NCBI GenBank assembly: GCA_021839095.1
Contig: JAKCBU010000074.1
Location: 1-6,180, forward strand
Source of the DNA: Pseudomonadota bacterium
GTDB taxonomy: Bacteria; Pseudomonadota; Gammaproteobacteria; Acidithiobacillales; Acidithiobacillaceae
Reading direction: 5' to 3'
DNA: 6,180 bases
Both the position numbers and the translations under genes were made by a program. Every line of letters starts with the position of its first letter. Within the stretch, counting starts at the first letter, position 1. The notes below the pieces were generated by a model. That model had not been told where the DNA came from and searched no databases. It saw only the letters and a list, made by a program, of their open reading frames with translations. This document shows, piece after piece, positions 1 through 6,180 of the stretch.

Positions 1-329
1 GCGCCCAAAAGCTGGAGGCAAGGGCCGGATTGCAGGCGCGCTTCGGGGTGGATGCCGATACCATGACCCGATTCTTCCGGGTGCTGCACGCCGAAATCAC
101 CCGGCGTATGTATGTGGAAGCGGCCCGGCAACGCGAAGGGGCGGTCGGATTGCGGCTGACGCTGCTCAAGCCGGAGACGGCGTCCCCCGAGGAACGGGTC
201 ATGGTCGCGACGGATGCCCACGGCCTGGGCGCCGGGGTTTACCCCTTTGGCCATATTCCCGAGAATCCCCATCCGGGGTCGGAAAACCCTTTTATGATTC
301 GCGTGGTAATGAAAAAGGATCTGGTATGA
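1..329 (+). CDS. Hypothetical protein, probably truncated at the left edge, overlapping leuB
   Basis: The reading frame is open from the left edge (first whole codon at position 3) to the TGA at 327-329, giving about 108 visible residues. I do not recognise the family. The fragment starts with a charged, helix-like stretch containing [16 protein letters not shown], then a hydrophobic LRLTLLKP segment. It continues with a Gly/Pro-rich part ([19 protein letters not shown]) and ends in a beta-like FMIRVVMKK strand. It has no signal peptide, membrane segment, metal-binding cluster or nucleotide motif. The TGA overlaps the leuB ATG in an ATGA junction, and the leuB ribosome-binding site lies inside this gene, so translation is probably coupled. 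A TTG at 30 preceded by GGAGG (14-18) and AAGGG (20-24) could instead start a complete 99-residue protein. In Pseudomonas a methyltransferase-like gene occupies this place before leuB, but I see no SAM-binding motif in what is visible here. Confidence 0.6.
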   Translation, partial: AQKLEARAGLQARFGVDADTMTRFFRVLHAEITRRMYVEAARQREGAVGLRLTLLKPETASPEERVMVATDAHGLGAGVYPFGHIPENPHPGSENPFMIRVVMKKDLV

Positions 330-1402
330 AAAAAATAGCCCTCTTTGCCGGTGACGGCATCGGTCCGGAAATCGTTGCCGCTGCCCGGCAGGTGCTGGAT
401 GCCGTGGATCGGGCCGCGCGTTTGGACCTGGAATGTTCGGAGGGCCTGGTGGGTGGAGCGGCGTTGGATGTGTGCGATGATCCCTTGCCAGCGGCCTCTC
501 TGCGACTGGCCATGGATGCCGACGCGATCATTCTCGGCGCTGTCGGCGGCCCCCGCTGGGACGCCTGCCCGCCCGCGCAGCGTCCGGAACAGGGATTGTT
601 GCGCCTGCGCAAGACATTGGATCTCTACGCAAACTTGCGTCCGGCTCGGGTTTTTCCGCAGTTGCTGGACGCCTCTCCGTTGCGCCCGGAACTGGTGCGT
701 GGTGTCGATATCCTGGTCGTGCGCGAGCTGACGGGCGATATTTACTTCGGCCAGCCACGGGGGGTGGAACGGATCGATGGCCAGCGCCGGGGCTATAACA
801 CGATGCTTTATGACGAAGAGGAAATTCGCCGAATCGCCCATGTCGCCTTTCGCGCCGCCCAGGGCCGTCGTGGGCGGCTGTGCTCGGTGGACAAGGCCAA
901 TGTACTGGAGACCACCCGCCTGTGGCGAGAAGTGGTCAACGAGGTGGCGCGGGAGTATCCCGATGTGCAGCTTAGCCATATGTATGTCGACAACGCGGCG
1001 ATGCAGTTGATCCGCGCGCCCGCACAATTCGACGTCCTGCTGACGGGTAACATGTTCGGCGACATTCTCTCCGACGAAGCCAGCCAATTGACCGGGTCCA
1101 TCGGCATGCTGCCCTCCGCTTCGCTGGGCGAGGGCAGGGGTATGTATGAACCCATCCATGGCTCGGCACCGGATATCGCCGGGCAGGACAAAGCCAATCC
1201 GCTCGCCACCATTCTCTCGATAGCGATGCTGTTACGCCACTCCCTGGACGCCGAACCCTGGGCGCGGCGTGTGGAATCCGCTGTACAGCAGGTACTGGAT
1301 CAAGGCTTGCGTACCGCGGACATCGCCGCGCCAGGCGCGGCGGTCATCGGCACTGCCGCCATGGGGGCCGCCGTGGTGGAAGCCTTCCACCAGGGGAATT
1401 GA
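326..1402 (+). CDS. leuB: 3-isopropylmalate dehydrogenase
   Basis: Cytoplasmic homodimeric enzyme of leucine biosynthesis. It oxidises and decarboxylates (2R,3S)-3-isopropylmalate to 2-oxoisocaproate using NAD+ and Mg2+ or Mn2+. The 358 residues match the family length. Visible motifs are GDGIGPE (9-15), the substrate arginines R95, R105 (ANLRP) and R133 ([16 protein letters not shown]), and Y140. K190 and the metal-binding aspartates D222, D246 and D250 ([15 protein letters not shown]) are also present. HGSAPDIAG (278-286) carries D283-I284, the pair that favours NAD+ over NADP+ in this family. These align with the Thermus enzyme at constant offsets of +1 then +5. YANLRP and the RELTG..YFGQPRG context separate it from isocitrate and tartrate dehydrogenases. 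The ATG at 326 has AAAGGA at 314-319, six bases upstream, and overlaps the stop of the preceding gene. From memory the protein is close to the A. ferrooxidans enzyme. No residue of the active site is missing. Confidence 0.97.
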   Translation: MKKIALFAGDGIGPEIVAAARQVLDAVDRAARLDLECSEGLVGGAALDVCDDPLPAASLRLAMDADAIILGAVGGPRWDACPPAQRPEQGLLRLRKTLDLYANLRPARVFPQLLDASPLRPELVRGVDILVVRELTGDIYFGQPRGVERIDGQRRGYNTMLYDEEEIRRIAHVAFRAAQGRRGRLCSVDKANVLETTRLWREVVNEVAREYPDVQLSHMYVDNAAMQLIRAPAQFDVLLTGNMFGDILSDEASQLTGSIGMLPSASLGEGRGMYEPIHGSAPDIAGQDKANPLATILSIAMLLRHSLDAEPWARRVESAVQQVLDQGLRTADIAAPGAAVIGTAAMGAAVVEAFHQGN

Positions 1403-1408
1403 CCGTAT

Positions 1409-2431
1409 ATGCCAAAATCACGCTATAACGTCGTTATCCTGGGAGCCACGGGCGCGGTCGGCGAGACCATGCTGCAGATTCTGGAGCAACGGGATTTCCC
1501 GGTGGATCAGCTATATCTGCTGGCCAGCCACCACTCCGCAGGCGGGCGGCTGGCGTTTCGTGGCCGGCATATCCTGGTGCAGGACGCCGCCCACTTCGAC
1601 TGGTCGCAGGCGGATATAGGGTTATTCTCCGCGGGCGCCAAAGTCAGCGCCGTCTATGCCCCCAAGGCCACATCCGCTGGATGTGTGGTCATCGACAACA
1701 CCTCCCAGTTCCGCTACGACGATGAAATTCCGCTGGTGGTGCCCGAGGTGAACCCACAGCGGATCGCTGATTACCGGCGTCGTGGCATTATCGCCAACCC
1801 CAATTGTTCCACTATCCAGATGCTTCTGGCGCTCAAGCCCATTGCCGATGCGGTGGGGATAGAACGGGTGGTGGTGGCGACGTATCAGGCGGTCAGTGGC
1901 GCGGGCAAGCGGGCCATCGAAGAGCTGGGGCAGCAGACCTTGGCCATCTTCCGTCAGCAGGAGGTGGCTACCGAGGTGTTTCCCCAGCGGATTGCTTTTA
2001 ATTGTCTGCCGCAGATCGATGTTTTCCAGGAGAACGGTTACACCAAGGAAGAGATGAAAATGCTCTGGGAGACGCGCAAGATCCTCGACATTCCGGATAT
2101 CGCCCTGACGGCCACCTGCGTGCGTGTGCCGGTGTTTTATGGCCATTCTGAAGCGGTCAATGTGGTCACCCGGGAACCGATCACACCAGAGGCCGTTCGT
2201 GGTTTGCTGGAGAAGGCTCCGGGCGTTGTGGTGCTGGATGACCGTGACACGGGTACCTGGCCCTCAGCGCTGGACGCGGCCGGCCGGGATGCCACCTATG
2301 TAGGCCGTATTCGCGGCGACTGTTCCCATGCGCGCGGGATTAATTTCTGGGTGGTGGCGGACAATATTCGCAAGGGGGCGGCGTTGAACAGCGTGCAGAT
2401 TGCAGAGTTATTGATTCGCGACTATCTATAG
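1409..2431 (+). CDS. asd: Aspartate-semialdehyde dehydrogenase
   Basis: Reduces 4-aspartyl phosphate to aspartate 4-semialdehyde with NADPH in the cytoplasm. This is the branch-point step toward diaminopimelate/lysine, threonine, methionine and isoleucine, so it is normally essential for peptidoglycan synthesis. The 340 residues fit the shorter Asd subfamily that carries the TKEEMKM..ETRKI stretch (212-225). An N-terminal Rossmann domain begins with GATGAVG (12-18). SQFR (99-102) is the phosphate/substrate site. The nucleophile is C133 in NPNCST (130-135), followed by Q160 in YQAVSGAG. R239 and the acid/base H246 lie in RVPVFYGHSEAVN. The C-terminal GDCSHARGINFWVVADNIRKGAA is also typical. 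It starts 6 bases after the leuB stop. The only upstream SD-like sequence is a weak AGGGGA at 1392-1397 within the end of leuB, 11 bases away, which suggests expression by reinitiation after leuB. In Pseudomonas asd also follows leuB. Confidence 0.97.
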   Translation: MPKSRYNVVILGATGAVGETMLQILEQRDFPVDQLYLLASHHSAGGRLAFRGRHILVQDAAHFDWSQADIGLFSAGAKVSAVYAPKATSAGCVVIDNTSQFRYDDEIPLVVPEVNPQRIADYRRRGIIANPNCSTIQMLLALKPIADAVGIERVVVATYQAVSGAGKRAIEELGQQTLAIFRQQEVATEVFPQRIAFNCLPQIDVFQENGYTKEEMKMLWETRKILDIPDIALTATCVRVPVFYGHSEAVNVVTREPITPEAVRGLLEKAPGVVVLDDRDTGTWPSALDAAGRDATYVGRIRGDCSHARGINFWVVADNIRKGAALNSVQIAELLIRDYL

Positions 2432-2495
2432 TGGCGTGATTGGCCGCAGTGCCTGCCGCGGGTGCGCCTGTTTTAGCGAAACGAGGAAGAAATGT
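2432..2495 (+). other. asd-fimV intergenic gap, no clear promoter or terminator
   Basis: This 64-base gap has no stem followed by a T-run, so asd and fimV may share a transcript. A TATAGT hexamer (2427-2432) overlaps the asd stop codon but has no acceptable -35 at normal spacing, so I do not call a promoter. The only clear signal is the fimV ribosome-binding site at its right end. Confidence 0.5.
2484..2490 (+). promoter_or_regulatory. Ribosome-binding site that fixes the fimV start
   Basis: AGGAAGA lies here, with its AGGA core eight bases before the ATG at 2496. The ATG opens directly onto a signal peptide (MDKKNWLW...). An in-frame GTG at 2436 would extend the protein by 20 residues with a Cys-rich, non-signal-like N-terminus and has no Shine-Dalgarno of its own. 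The ATG is therefore the chosen start. Confidence 0.7.
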
Positions 2496-4766
2496 ATGGA
2501 TAAAAAAAACTGGTTGTGGGCCCTGGCCGGTATGGGGCTCTTTTTGCCGGGTATGGCGCAGGCCCTGGGACTGGGGGAGTTACGTGTGCTTTCCGCGCAG
2601 GGAGAGCCCTTCCGGGCGGAAATTTCCATACGATCCTTGGATCCCCAGAGTAGGGCGAGCCTCAGTGCGGGTCTGGCACCTGCCAGCGCTTTCGCCATGA
2701 TCGATCTTCCCGAAGCGTCCACGTTGGCGCATTGGCACTTCACCGTGCGCAACGGTAACCGTCCGGCGATCTTGATCAGCAGCCCCCTTCCACTGACGCA
2801 GCCTACGCTGAAGTTTCTGGTAAAGCTGGATTGGTCGGGTGGCCAACTGGTACGCGAGTACACCGCATACTCCAGTGCCAGCCCGTATGCGCCCCCGTCC
2901 TTGAGCGTGGCCCCCTCCCCATCCGGGGTGCCTGCGACCGTTCCCGCGGCGGCGGCATCTCAGCCCGCACGGCTTTATCACGGCTGGTCACGGGTGAATC
3001 GTTACGGCCCCGTGCCGCAGAACAGCTCGCTCTACCAGGTTGCGCGATCCATCACCCGTAGCAATGCCGTCACGTTGGATCAGGTGATGGTGGCTTTGGT
3101 GAAGGCGAATCCGCAGGCATTCAAGGCGGGCAGTCCCACTTATCTCTACGCCGGAAGCATGCTGACGGTGCCGAGTCTGGCACAAGTGCAATCCTTGCGG
3201 CCCGCTCAGGCCACGGCCTGGTTGTCCAGTCGGCGCGGTGCAAGCCCTGCCGCCGCTCTGGCGGCCGCGGCCAAGGCACCGACGACGGCGCACATGGCCG
3301 CCACGCCGGCCGGCGCGGCGACCCATCTGGTACTCTCCAGTGCCCCCGCCGCGGCCGTGACGACCTCCACGGTCAGCGCCGCGCCCGTGGCGCTGGGCCA
3401 CCTGCAGGAACAGGATGCCGTACTCAAAGCGGAAAATCAGAAATTGATGGCCGCGGTGGCGGCGCTCGGGCAACGGCTGACCGCAGAGGAAGGTTTGCTG
3501 GCCAGTCAGGGTGCGCGGCTGGCCACTCTTTCCAGGAACTCCAGCAGTAACAACCTGTTTGAGAATCTCCCACTGTTGATGTCGTTGGGCGGCAATGTCC
3601 TGCTCCTGCTCCTGTTTCTCTGGATGTTGGGTCGGCAGAAGCAGGTGGAGCGGCGCCAGCGGGAGATTTCTCAGCGGGTATCGACCTGGAGCGCCGTACC
3701 CAGAGGAGGGGATGGTCCCCAACCTCCGGCACCCGCGGTGACGGTGTCAGCGCCTGCCGCCGCCGTGGTCTCCCCAATCGTGGAATCTCCCGTGACCGCG
3801 GCACCCGCGGTGACTTCCTCCCCGACCGTCGGCGTATTTCAGCATACCGTGGAGGAACCGGAAAACACGCCGGAACCCTACACAAACGCCGAAGTGGATC
3901 CCATTGAGCAGGCGGATCTTTACCTGACCTACGGCAAGGCCGGGCAGGCGGTGGCGGTATTGAACGAGGCCCTTGACGCGAATCCGCGCCGTAAGGAGCT
4001 TTACGTCAAGTTGCTCGACGTTTATGTCAACCTGGACCGCCATGAGGAATATTTGGATCTCGCGGAACGCATGCGCGGGCGCTTTGGCCCCCACAATGCC
4101 GCGTGGCAGGAGGTTGCGGCGCAGGGGGCTCGGCTTTTCCCCGGCAATCCTCTCTTCGCCGCCGTCGAGGAGGGCGCCACCATGGTCACCCATCCTGATG
4201 CCGCGGAGCCACCCGCCGCGGCGGTCAGCGCTCAGGATACTCCTTTGAGTGCGCTGGATTTTCACTTCGATCGTGCATCGGCGGAGCCTGCCTCAGCGGA
4301 AGAAGAGAGCGCCTTCTCGTCGGAAGAAAAGGCCCGTCTCCTGCAGAGCATTGATGAGCAATTTCGATTGCTGGAAGCAGCGGAGAGCACCGAGAAGGGG
4401 CTGGATTTTGGTGCAACTTCCGAACCCGGGCCGGTGTCCGAAGCGCCGACTGAAAAGGAGGATGGGGCACTGAATCCGTCCGGTCTGCACGTGCTGCAGA
4501 ATGAGTTCCTGTCTGATGCACGAAGCGAGTCGACAGCGTCTGTCGCCGAAACCGTGTCAACGCCCGCCGAATCTCTGGCGGCCGCTGAGCCTTCTGTCCA
4601 TGTGGGGGTCGACGATTGGGATGCGGTAGGTACCAAATTCGATCTTGCCAAGGCCTATATGGAAATGGGGGACAGTGAATCGGCACGCGATCTGCTCGAG
4701 GAGGTGAGCCGAGAAGGGAGCATCGCCCAGCGGGAGGAGGCCCAACAACTCCTGAGGCACCTGTAA
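2496..4766 (+). CDS. fimV: FimV-family inner-membrane LysM/TPR protein (pilus assembly, polarity)
   Basis: A 756-residue single-pass inner-membrane protein. In Pseudomonas, FimV binds peptidoglycan, helps the PilQ secretin assemble and organises polar type IV pilus functions; that role is transferred here by family. The domain order is complete. A signal peptide (1-23) is likely cleaved after AQA. The FimV/TspA N-terminal domain is at about 24-125 (LGLGELRVLSAQGEPFRAEI). A LysM-like segment is at about 175-227 (SSLYQVA...VMVALVKANPQAF...AGSMLTVPS). An Ala/Pro-rich linker (228-298) and a short coiled coil (about 303-347) follow. The membrane helix is at about 357-379, then basic residues (R380-R394). 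A second Ala/Pro/Val linker covers about 401-445. A TPR-like unit is at 466-527 and an acidic tail at about 584-700. The FimV C-terminal motif is at 704-756 (DDWDAVGTKFDLAKAYMEMGD). It is shorter than the roughly 900-residue Pseudomonas protein, mainly in the acidic cytoplasmic part. Its place between asd and truA is the usual one. Confidence 0.93.
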   Translation: MDKKNWLWALAGMGLFLPGMAQALGLGELRVLSAQGEPFRAEISIRSLDPQSRASLSAGLAPASAFAMIDLPEASTLAHWHFTVRNGNRPAILISSPLPLTQPTLKFLVKLDWSGGQLVREYTAYSSASPYAPPSLSVAPSPSGVPATVPAAAASQPARLYHGWSRVNRYGPVPQNSSLYQVARSITRSNAVTLDQVMVALVKANPQAFKAGSPTYLYAGSMLTVPSLAQVQSLRPAQATAWLSSRRGASPAAALAAAAKAPTTAHMAATPAGAATHLVLSSAPAAAVTTSTVSAAPVALGHLQEQDAVLKAENQKLMAAVAALGQRLTAEEGLLASQGARLATLSRNSSSNNLFENLPLLMSLGGNVLLLLLFLWMLGRQKQVERRQREISQRVSTWSAVPRGGDGPQPPAPAVTVSAPAAAVVSPIVESPVTAAPAVTSSPTVGVFQHTVEEPENTPEPYTNAEVDPIEQADLYLTYGKAGQAVAVLNEALDANPRRKELYVKLLDVYVNLDRHEEYLDLAERMRGRFGPHNAAWQEVAAQGARLFPGNPLFAAVEEGATMVTHPDAAEPPAAAVSAQDTPLSALDFHFDRASAEPASAEEESAFSSEEKARLLQSIDEQFRLLEAAESTEKGLDFGATSEPGPVSEAPTEKEDGALNPSGLHVLQNEFLSDARSESTASVAETVSTPAESLAAAEPSVHVGVDDWDAVGTKFDLAKAYMEMGDSESARDLLEEVSREGSIAQREEAQQLLRHL
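3727..3814 (+). repeat. In-frame 16-bp direct repeat in the fimV linker
   Basis: The sequence cggcacccgcggtgac occurs at 3727-3742 and again at 3799-3814, exactly 72 bases (24 codons) apart and in the same reading frame. It encodes the APAVT segments at FimV residues 412-416 and 436-440, in the cytoplasmic Ala/Pro/Val linker just after the membrane helix. It probably reflects local duplication or composition drift in a disordered linker rather than a regulatory site. Confidence 0.6.
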
Positions 4767-4774
4767 CCGCGCGT

Positions 4775-4780
4775 GGAGGA
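4775..4780 (+). promoter_or_regulatory. Strong Shine-Dalgarno that points to a TTG start for truA
   Basis: GGAGGA sits four bases before a TTG at 4785 and lies inside the codons that would follow an alternative GTG start at 4773. The GTG itself has no SD-like sequence upstream; the bases before it are fimV's last codons, its TAA and CCGCGC. The position of this site favours the TTG. Confidence 0.6.
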
Positions 4781-4784
4781 ACCG

Positions 4785-5594
4785 TTGACCGCGTTGTTCC
4801 CCGGCACGCGCTGGGCCTTGGGGCTGGAATACGACGGCAACGGGTTTTGTGGTTGGCAACGTCAGCTGGGGCAGGACAGTGTGCAGGAAGTCCTGGAAAC
4901 CGCATTGGGCCGCGTGGCTCAACATCCTGTGACGGTGGTGGTTGCCGGGCGTACGGACACCGGAGTACATGCCCTGTGCCAAGTCGTTCATTTCGACAGC
5001 CCGGCACAGCGATCGCCCGAAGCCTGGGTACGTGGCGGGAATACCTATTTGCCGCCGGGTGTGGCCATACGCTGGGCCCGGATCGTCTCCGGCGATTTCC
5101 ATGCGCGCTTTTCGGCCACGGCGCGGCGCTACCGCTACGTGATTCTCAATCGGCGCGTAAGACCCGCATTGTGGAGGAGTCATACGGCTTGGGTATACCG
5201 TCCATTGGATGTGCTGGCGATGCAGGCGGCGGCTCGGAGTCTGCGGGGTACGCATGACTTTTCCGCCTTTCGCGCCTCGGCTTGTCAAGCCAAAAGTCCG
5301 GTGCGGGATTTGTGCCAACTGCGGGTGACCCGTCGGGGAGATTTGATTGCCGTGGACGCCGAAGCCAACGGTTTTTTGCATCATATGGTGCGTAATCTCG
5401 CGGGAGTGCTCATTGCGATTGGCCGGGGAGAACGGCCTGTAGGTTGGGCCGCTGAGGTTTTGACCAGCCGCGATCGCTGTCAGGCGGGGATTACGGCGCC
5501 ACCAGGCGGACTGTACTTTGTGGCACCGCGCTATCCCGCGCACTTCGGGTTGCCGGTGGATGCGATGGATGCCGGTTTTCTGATGGGGGATTAG
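4785..5594 (+). CDS. truA: tRNA pseudouridine(38-40) synthase TruA
   Basis: Isomerises uridines 38, 39 and 40 in the tRNA anticodon stem-loop to pseudouridine; cytoplasmic and dimeric in the family. The protein is 269 residues from the TTG, the usual length. In that numbering the conserved parts are LEYDGNGFCGWQRQ (14-27), the catalytic aspartate D58 in AGRTDTGVHA (55-64), HARFSATARRYRY with the active-site tyrosine Y116, and the NGFLHHMVRNLAG helix (195-207). GITAPPGGLYF (235-245) near the C-terminus is typical of the family. An in-frame GTG at 4773 would add four residues (MEEP), but the strong GGAGGA at 4775-4780 serves only the TTG, so I prefer 4785. It follows the fimV stop by 18 bases and is probably cotranscribed with it. 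In Pseudomonas truA likewise lies between fimV and trpF, with no known functional link to either. Confidence 0.95.
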   Translation: MTALFPGTRWALGLEYDGNGFCGWQRQLGQDSVQEVLETALGRVAQHPVTVVVAGRTDTGVHALCQVVHFDSPAQRSPEAWVRGGNTYLPPGVAIRWARIVSGDFHARFSATARRYRYVILNRRVRPALWRSHTAWVYRPLDVLAMQAAARSLRGTHDFSAFRASACQAKSPVRDLCQLRVTRRGDLIAVDAEANGFLHHMVRNLAGVLIAIGRGERPVGWAAEVLTSRDRCQAGITAPPGGLYFVAPRYPAHFGLPVDAMDAGFLMGD

Positions 5595-5598
5595 CGGT

Positions 5599-5624
5599 CG
5601 CGCTCATGCTTTCTGCGGAGCGCG
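5599..5624 (+). other. GC-rich inverted repeat between truA and trpF (weak terminator or operator candidate)
   Basis: CGCGCTC (5599-5605) and GAGCGCG (5618-5624) form a perfect 7-bp stem with a 12-base loop, extendable by two wobble pairs in RNA. It starts five bases after the truA stop. The bases that follow (GTGTTAGAAT) are not a T-run, so a classical intrinsic terminator is doubtful. Relative to the predicted trpF start at 5641 the dyad spans about -42 to -17, covering the -35 region, so a protein-binding site is an alternative. No known operator consensus is recognised. Confidence 0.45.
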
Positions 5625-5625
5625 G

Positions 5626-5634
5626 TGTTAGAAT
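5626..5634 (+). promoter_or_regulatory. Extended -10 promoter element for trpF (candidate)
   Basis: TGTTAGAAT fits the extended -10 pattern TGnTATAAT with one mismatch. No good -35 is present at 17 bases (about ATGCTT), which is tolerated for extended -10 promoters. Counting the last T as -7 puts +1 at 5641, the A of the trpF ATG. The sequence is short enough to occur by chance; its position in a non-coding gap just ahead of a gene adds some weight. Confidence 0.4.
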
Positions 5635-5640
5635 GCCCTG

Positions 5641-6180
5641 ATGGTGCGGATCAAAATATGTGGTATCACGAACGTGGAGGACGCACGGGCGGCGGCGTCC
5701 ATCGGTGCCGACGCGGTCGGAGTCGTGTTCTACGACAAAAGTCCGCGAGCCGTGAATCCGGTGCGTGCGCAGGAAATCCTTACGGCCTTGCCGCCTTTCG
5801 TGACCCGTGTCGGTCTTTTCGTCAACGCGCCGGCCGCCACGGTAATTGCGACGACCCAGCAGTGTTTTTTGGATGTCCTGCAATTTCACGGAGAGGAGAC
5901 GCCCGCGTTCTGCCGCGATTTTGGCCGACCCTATATCAAAGTGTTGCGAGTGACGGCGGCGGTGGATCTGCAACCGCTGGTGGAGGCTTATCACGACGCG
6001 CAAGGTCTGCTGTTGGACTGCGCGTCACCGGGGGTGTGGGGAGGGTCGGGCCGGAGTTTTGACTGGTGGCGGCTGCCGGAATTGGGTAAAGCCTGGATTT
6101 TGGCCGGCGGGCTGGATGCGGAAAACGTCGCGGGCGCGATAGCCATCGCCCAACCCTATGCGGTGGATGTGAGCAGTGGG
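5641..6180 (+). CDS. trpF: Phosphoribosylanthranilate isomerase, 3' end outside the window
   Basis: Converts N-(5-phosphoribosyl)anthranilate to CdRP, the third step from chorismate in tryptophan synthesis; a cytoplasmic TIM barrel. The frame from the ATG runs 180 codons to the right edge without a stop. Complete enzymes have about 200-210 residues, so only the last 20-30 are missing. Seen are RIKICGIT (3-10) with the catalytic base C7, GADAVGVVFYDKSPRAV (22-38), FVNA (60-63) and LQFHGEE (80-86). The catalytic acid D126 lies in LLLDCASPGVWGGSG (123-137), with F140-D141 following. The phosphate-binding loops LAGGL (154-158) and VDVSSG (175-180) are also present. The loop reads GGSG where GGTG is commoner, a conservative change. 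An in-frame TAG at 5629-5631 limits the start to ATG 5641 or GTG 5644. No Shine-Dalgarno lies at a usable distance; the nearest GGAG (5617-5620) is 20 bases away. In relatives trpB/trpA or accD follow. Confidence 0.95.
   Translation, partial: MVRIKICGITNVEDARAAASIGADAVGVVFYDKSPRAVNPVRAQEILTALPPFVTRVGLFVNAPAATVIATTQQCFLDVLQFHGEETPAFCRDFGRPYIKVLRVTAAVDLQPLVEAYHDAQGLLLDCASPGVWGGSGRSFDWWRLPELGKAWILAGGLDAENVAGAIAIAQPYAVDVSSG

Noticed and set aside
308..340. Near-repeat ATGAAAAA at the end of the left-hand gene and at the leuB start
   Set aside because: Both are simple Met-Lys-Lys codings with A-rich runs; the similarity is short and explained by codon choice.
239..1159. 306-residue open frame on the minus strand opposite leuB
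   Set aside because: leuB is certain by its active-site motifs. Long antisense frames are common opposite GC-rich codons, and this translation shows low-complexity Gln/Arg/His-rich sequence with no domain.
2411..2432. TTGATT and TATAGT as a fimV promoter across the asd stop codon
   Set aside because: The hexamers are only 10 bases apart, and no better -35 is found at 16-18 bases from TATAGT.
2443..2461. Small CCGC/GCGG dyad in the asd-fimV gap as a terminator
   Set aside because: The stem is only four base pairs with no following T-run; this is expected in GC-rich DNA.
2436..2495. Upstream GTG as the fimV start, adding 20 residues
   Set aside because: The extension is not signal-peptide-like, and the well-placed AGGAAGA precedes the ATG at 2496.
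4557..5543. 328-residue open frame on the minus strand opposite fimV and truA
   Set aside because: It lies opposite two well-supported genes and its translation has no recognisable motif; it is a codon-bias shadow.
5625..6062. 145-residue plus-strand frame starting at a GTG with GGAG four bases upstream
   Set aside because: It overlaps trpF in another frame. TrpF has a full set of catalytic motifs, while this frame gives Arg/Gly-rich sequence without a family signature.
1..6180. Mobile element, CRISPR array, tRNA/rRNA, toxin-antitoxin or defence system
   Set aside because: No terminal repeats, repeat-spacer pattern, RNA gene signatures or matching proteins were seen; the whole window is explained by tightly packed core genes.

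Overview
The window is a dense, all-plus-strand chromosomal stretch of housekeeping genes, about 60% GC by eye. Every recognisable gene points the same way. It holds the end of an unidentified gene, then leuB, asd, fimV, truA and the first 180 codons of trpF. The best match for the organism is a gammaproteobacterium-like chemolithotroph of the Acidithiobacillus group. The 358-residue LeuB closely resembles, from memory, the structurally studied enzyme of Acidithiobacillus (Thiobacillus) ferrooxidans. The order leuB-asd-fimV-truA-trpF is also the one known from Pseudomonas and relatives. The genus is an inference from recalled sequence, not from a search.

Layout. Positions 1-329: C-terminal part of an unrecognised protein whose stop codon overlaps the leuB start (ATGA). 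326-1402: leuB, leucine biosynthesis. 1409-2431: asd, entry to the lysine, threonine, methionine and diaminopimelate branch. 2496-4766: fimV, an inner-membrane peptidoglycan-binding assembly factor linked to type IV pili and polarity. 4785-5594: truA, tRNA pseudouridine synthase, probably starting at a TTG. 5641-6180: trpF, tryptophan biosynthesis, cut by the right edge. The longest intervals without a gene are 64 bases (asd-fimV) and 46 bases (truA-trpF), so no stretch over 300 bases is empty.

The first genes are coupled tightly enough (overlap, then a 6-base gap) to suggest one transcript from the left-hand gene through asd. It may continue through fimV and truA, because I see no terminator there. 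The truA-trpF gap is different. It has a perfect 7-bp GC-rich inverted repeat, then an extended -10 match whose predicted transcription start falls on the trpF ATG, with no usable Shine-Dalgarno. trpF may therefore begin a separate, possibly leaderless transcript.

I found no mobile element, CRISPR array, RNA gene, toxin-antitoxin pair or defence cassette. I do not think the window holds a new biological system. The points worth following are the truA-trpF junction, the unidentified gene coupled to leuB, and the divergent linker regions of FimV.
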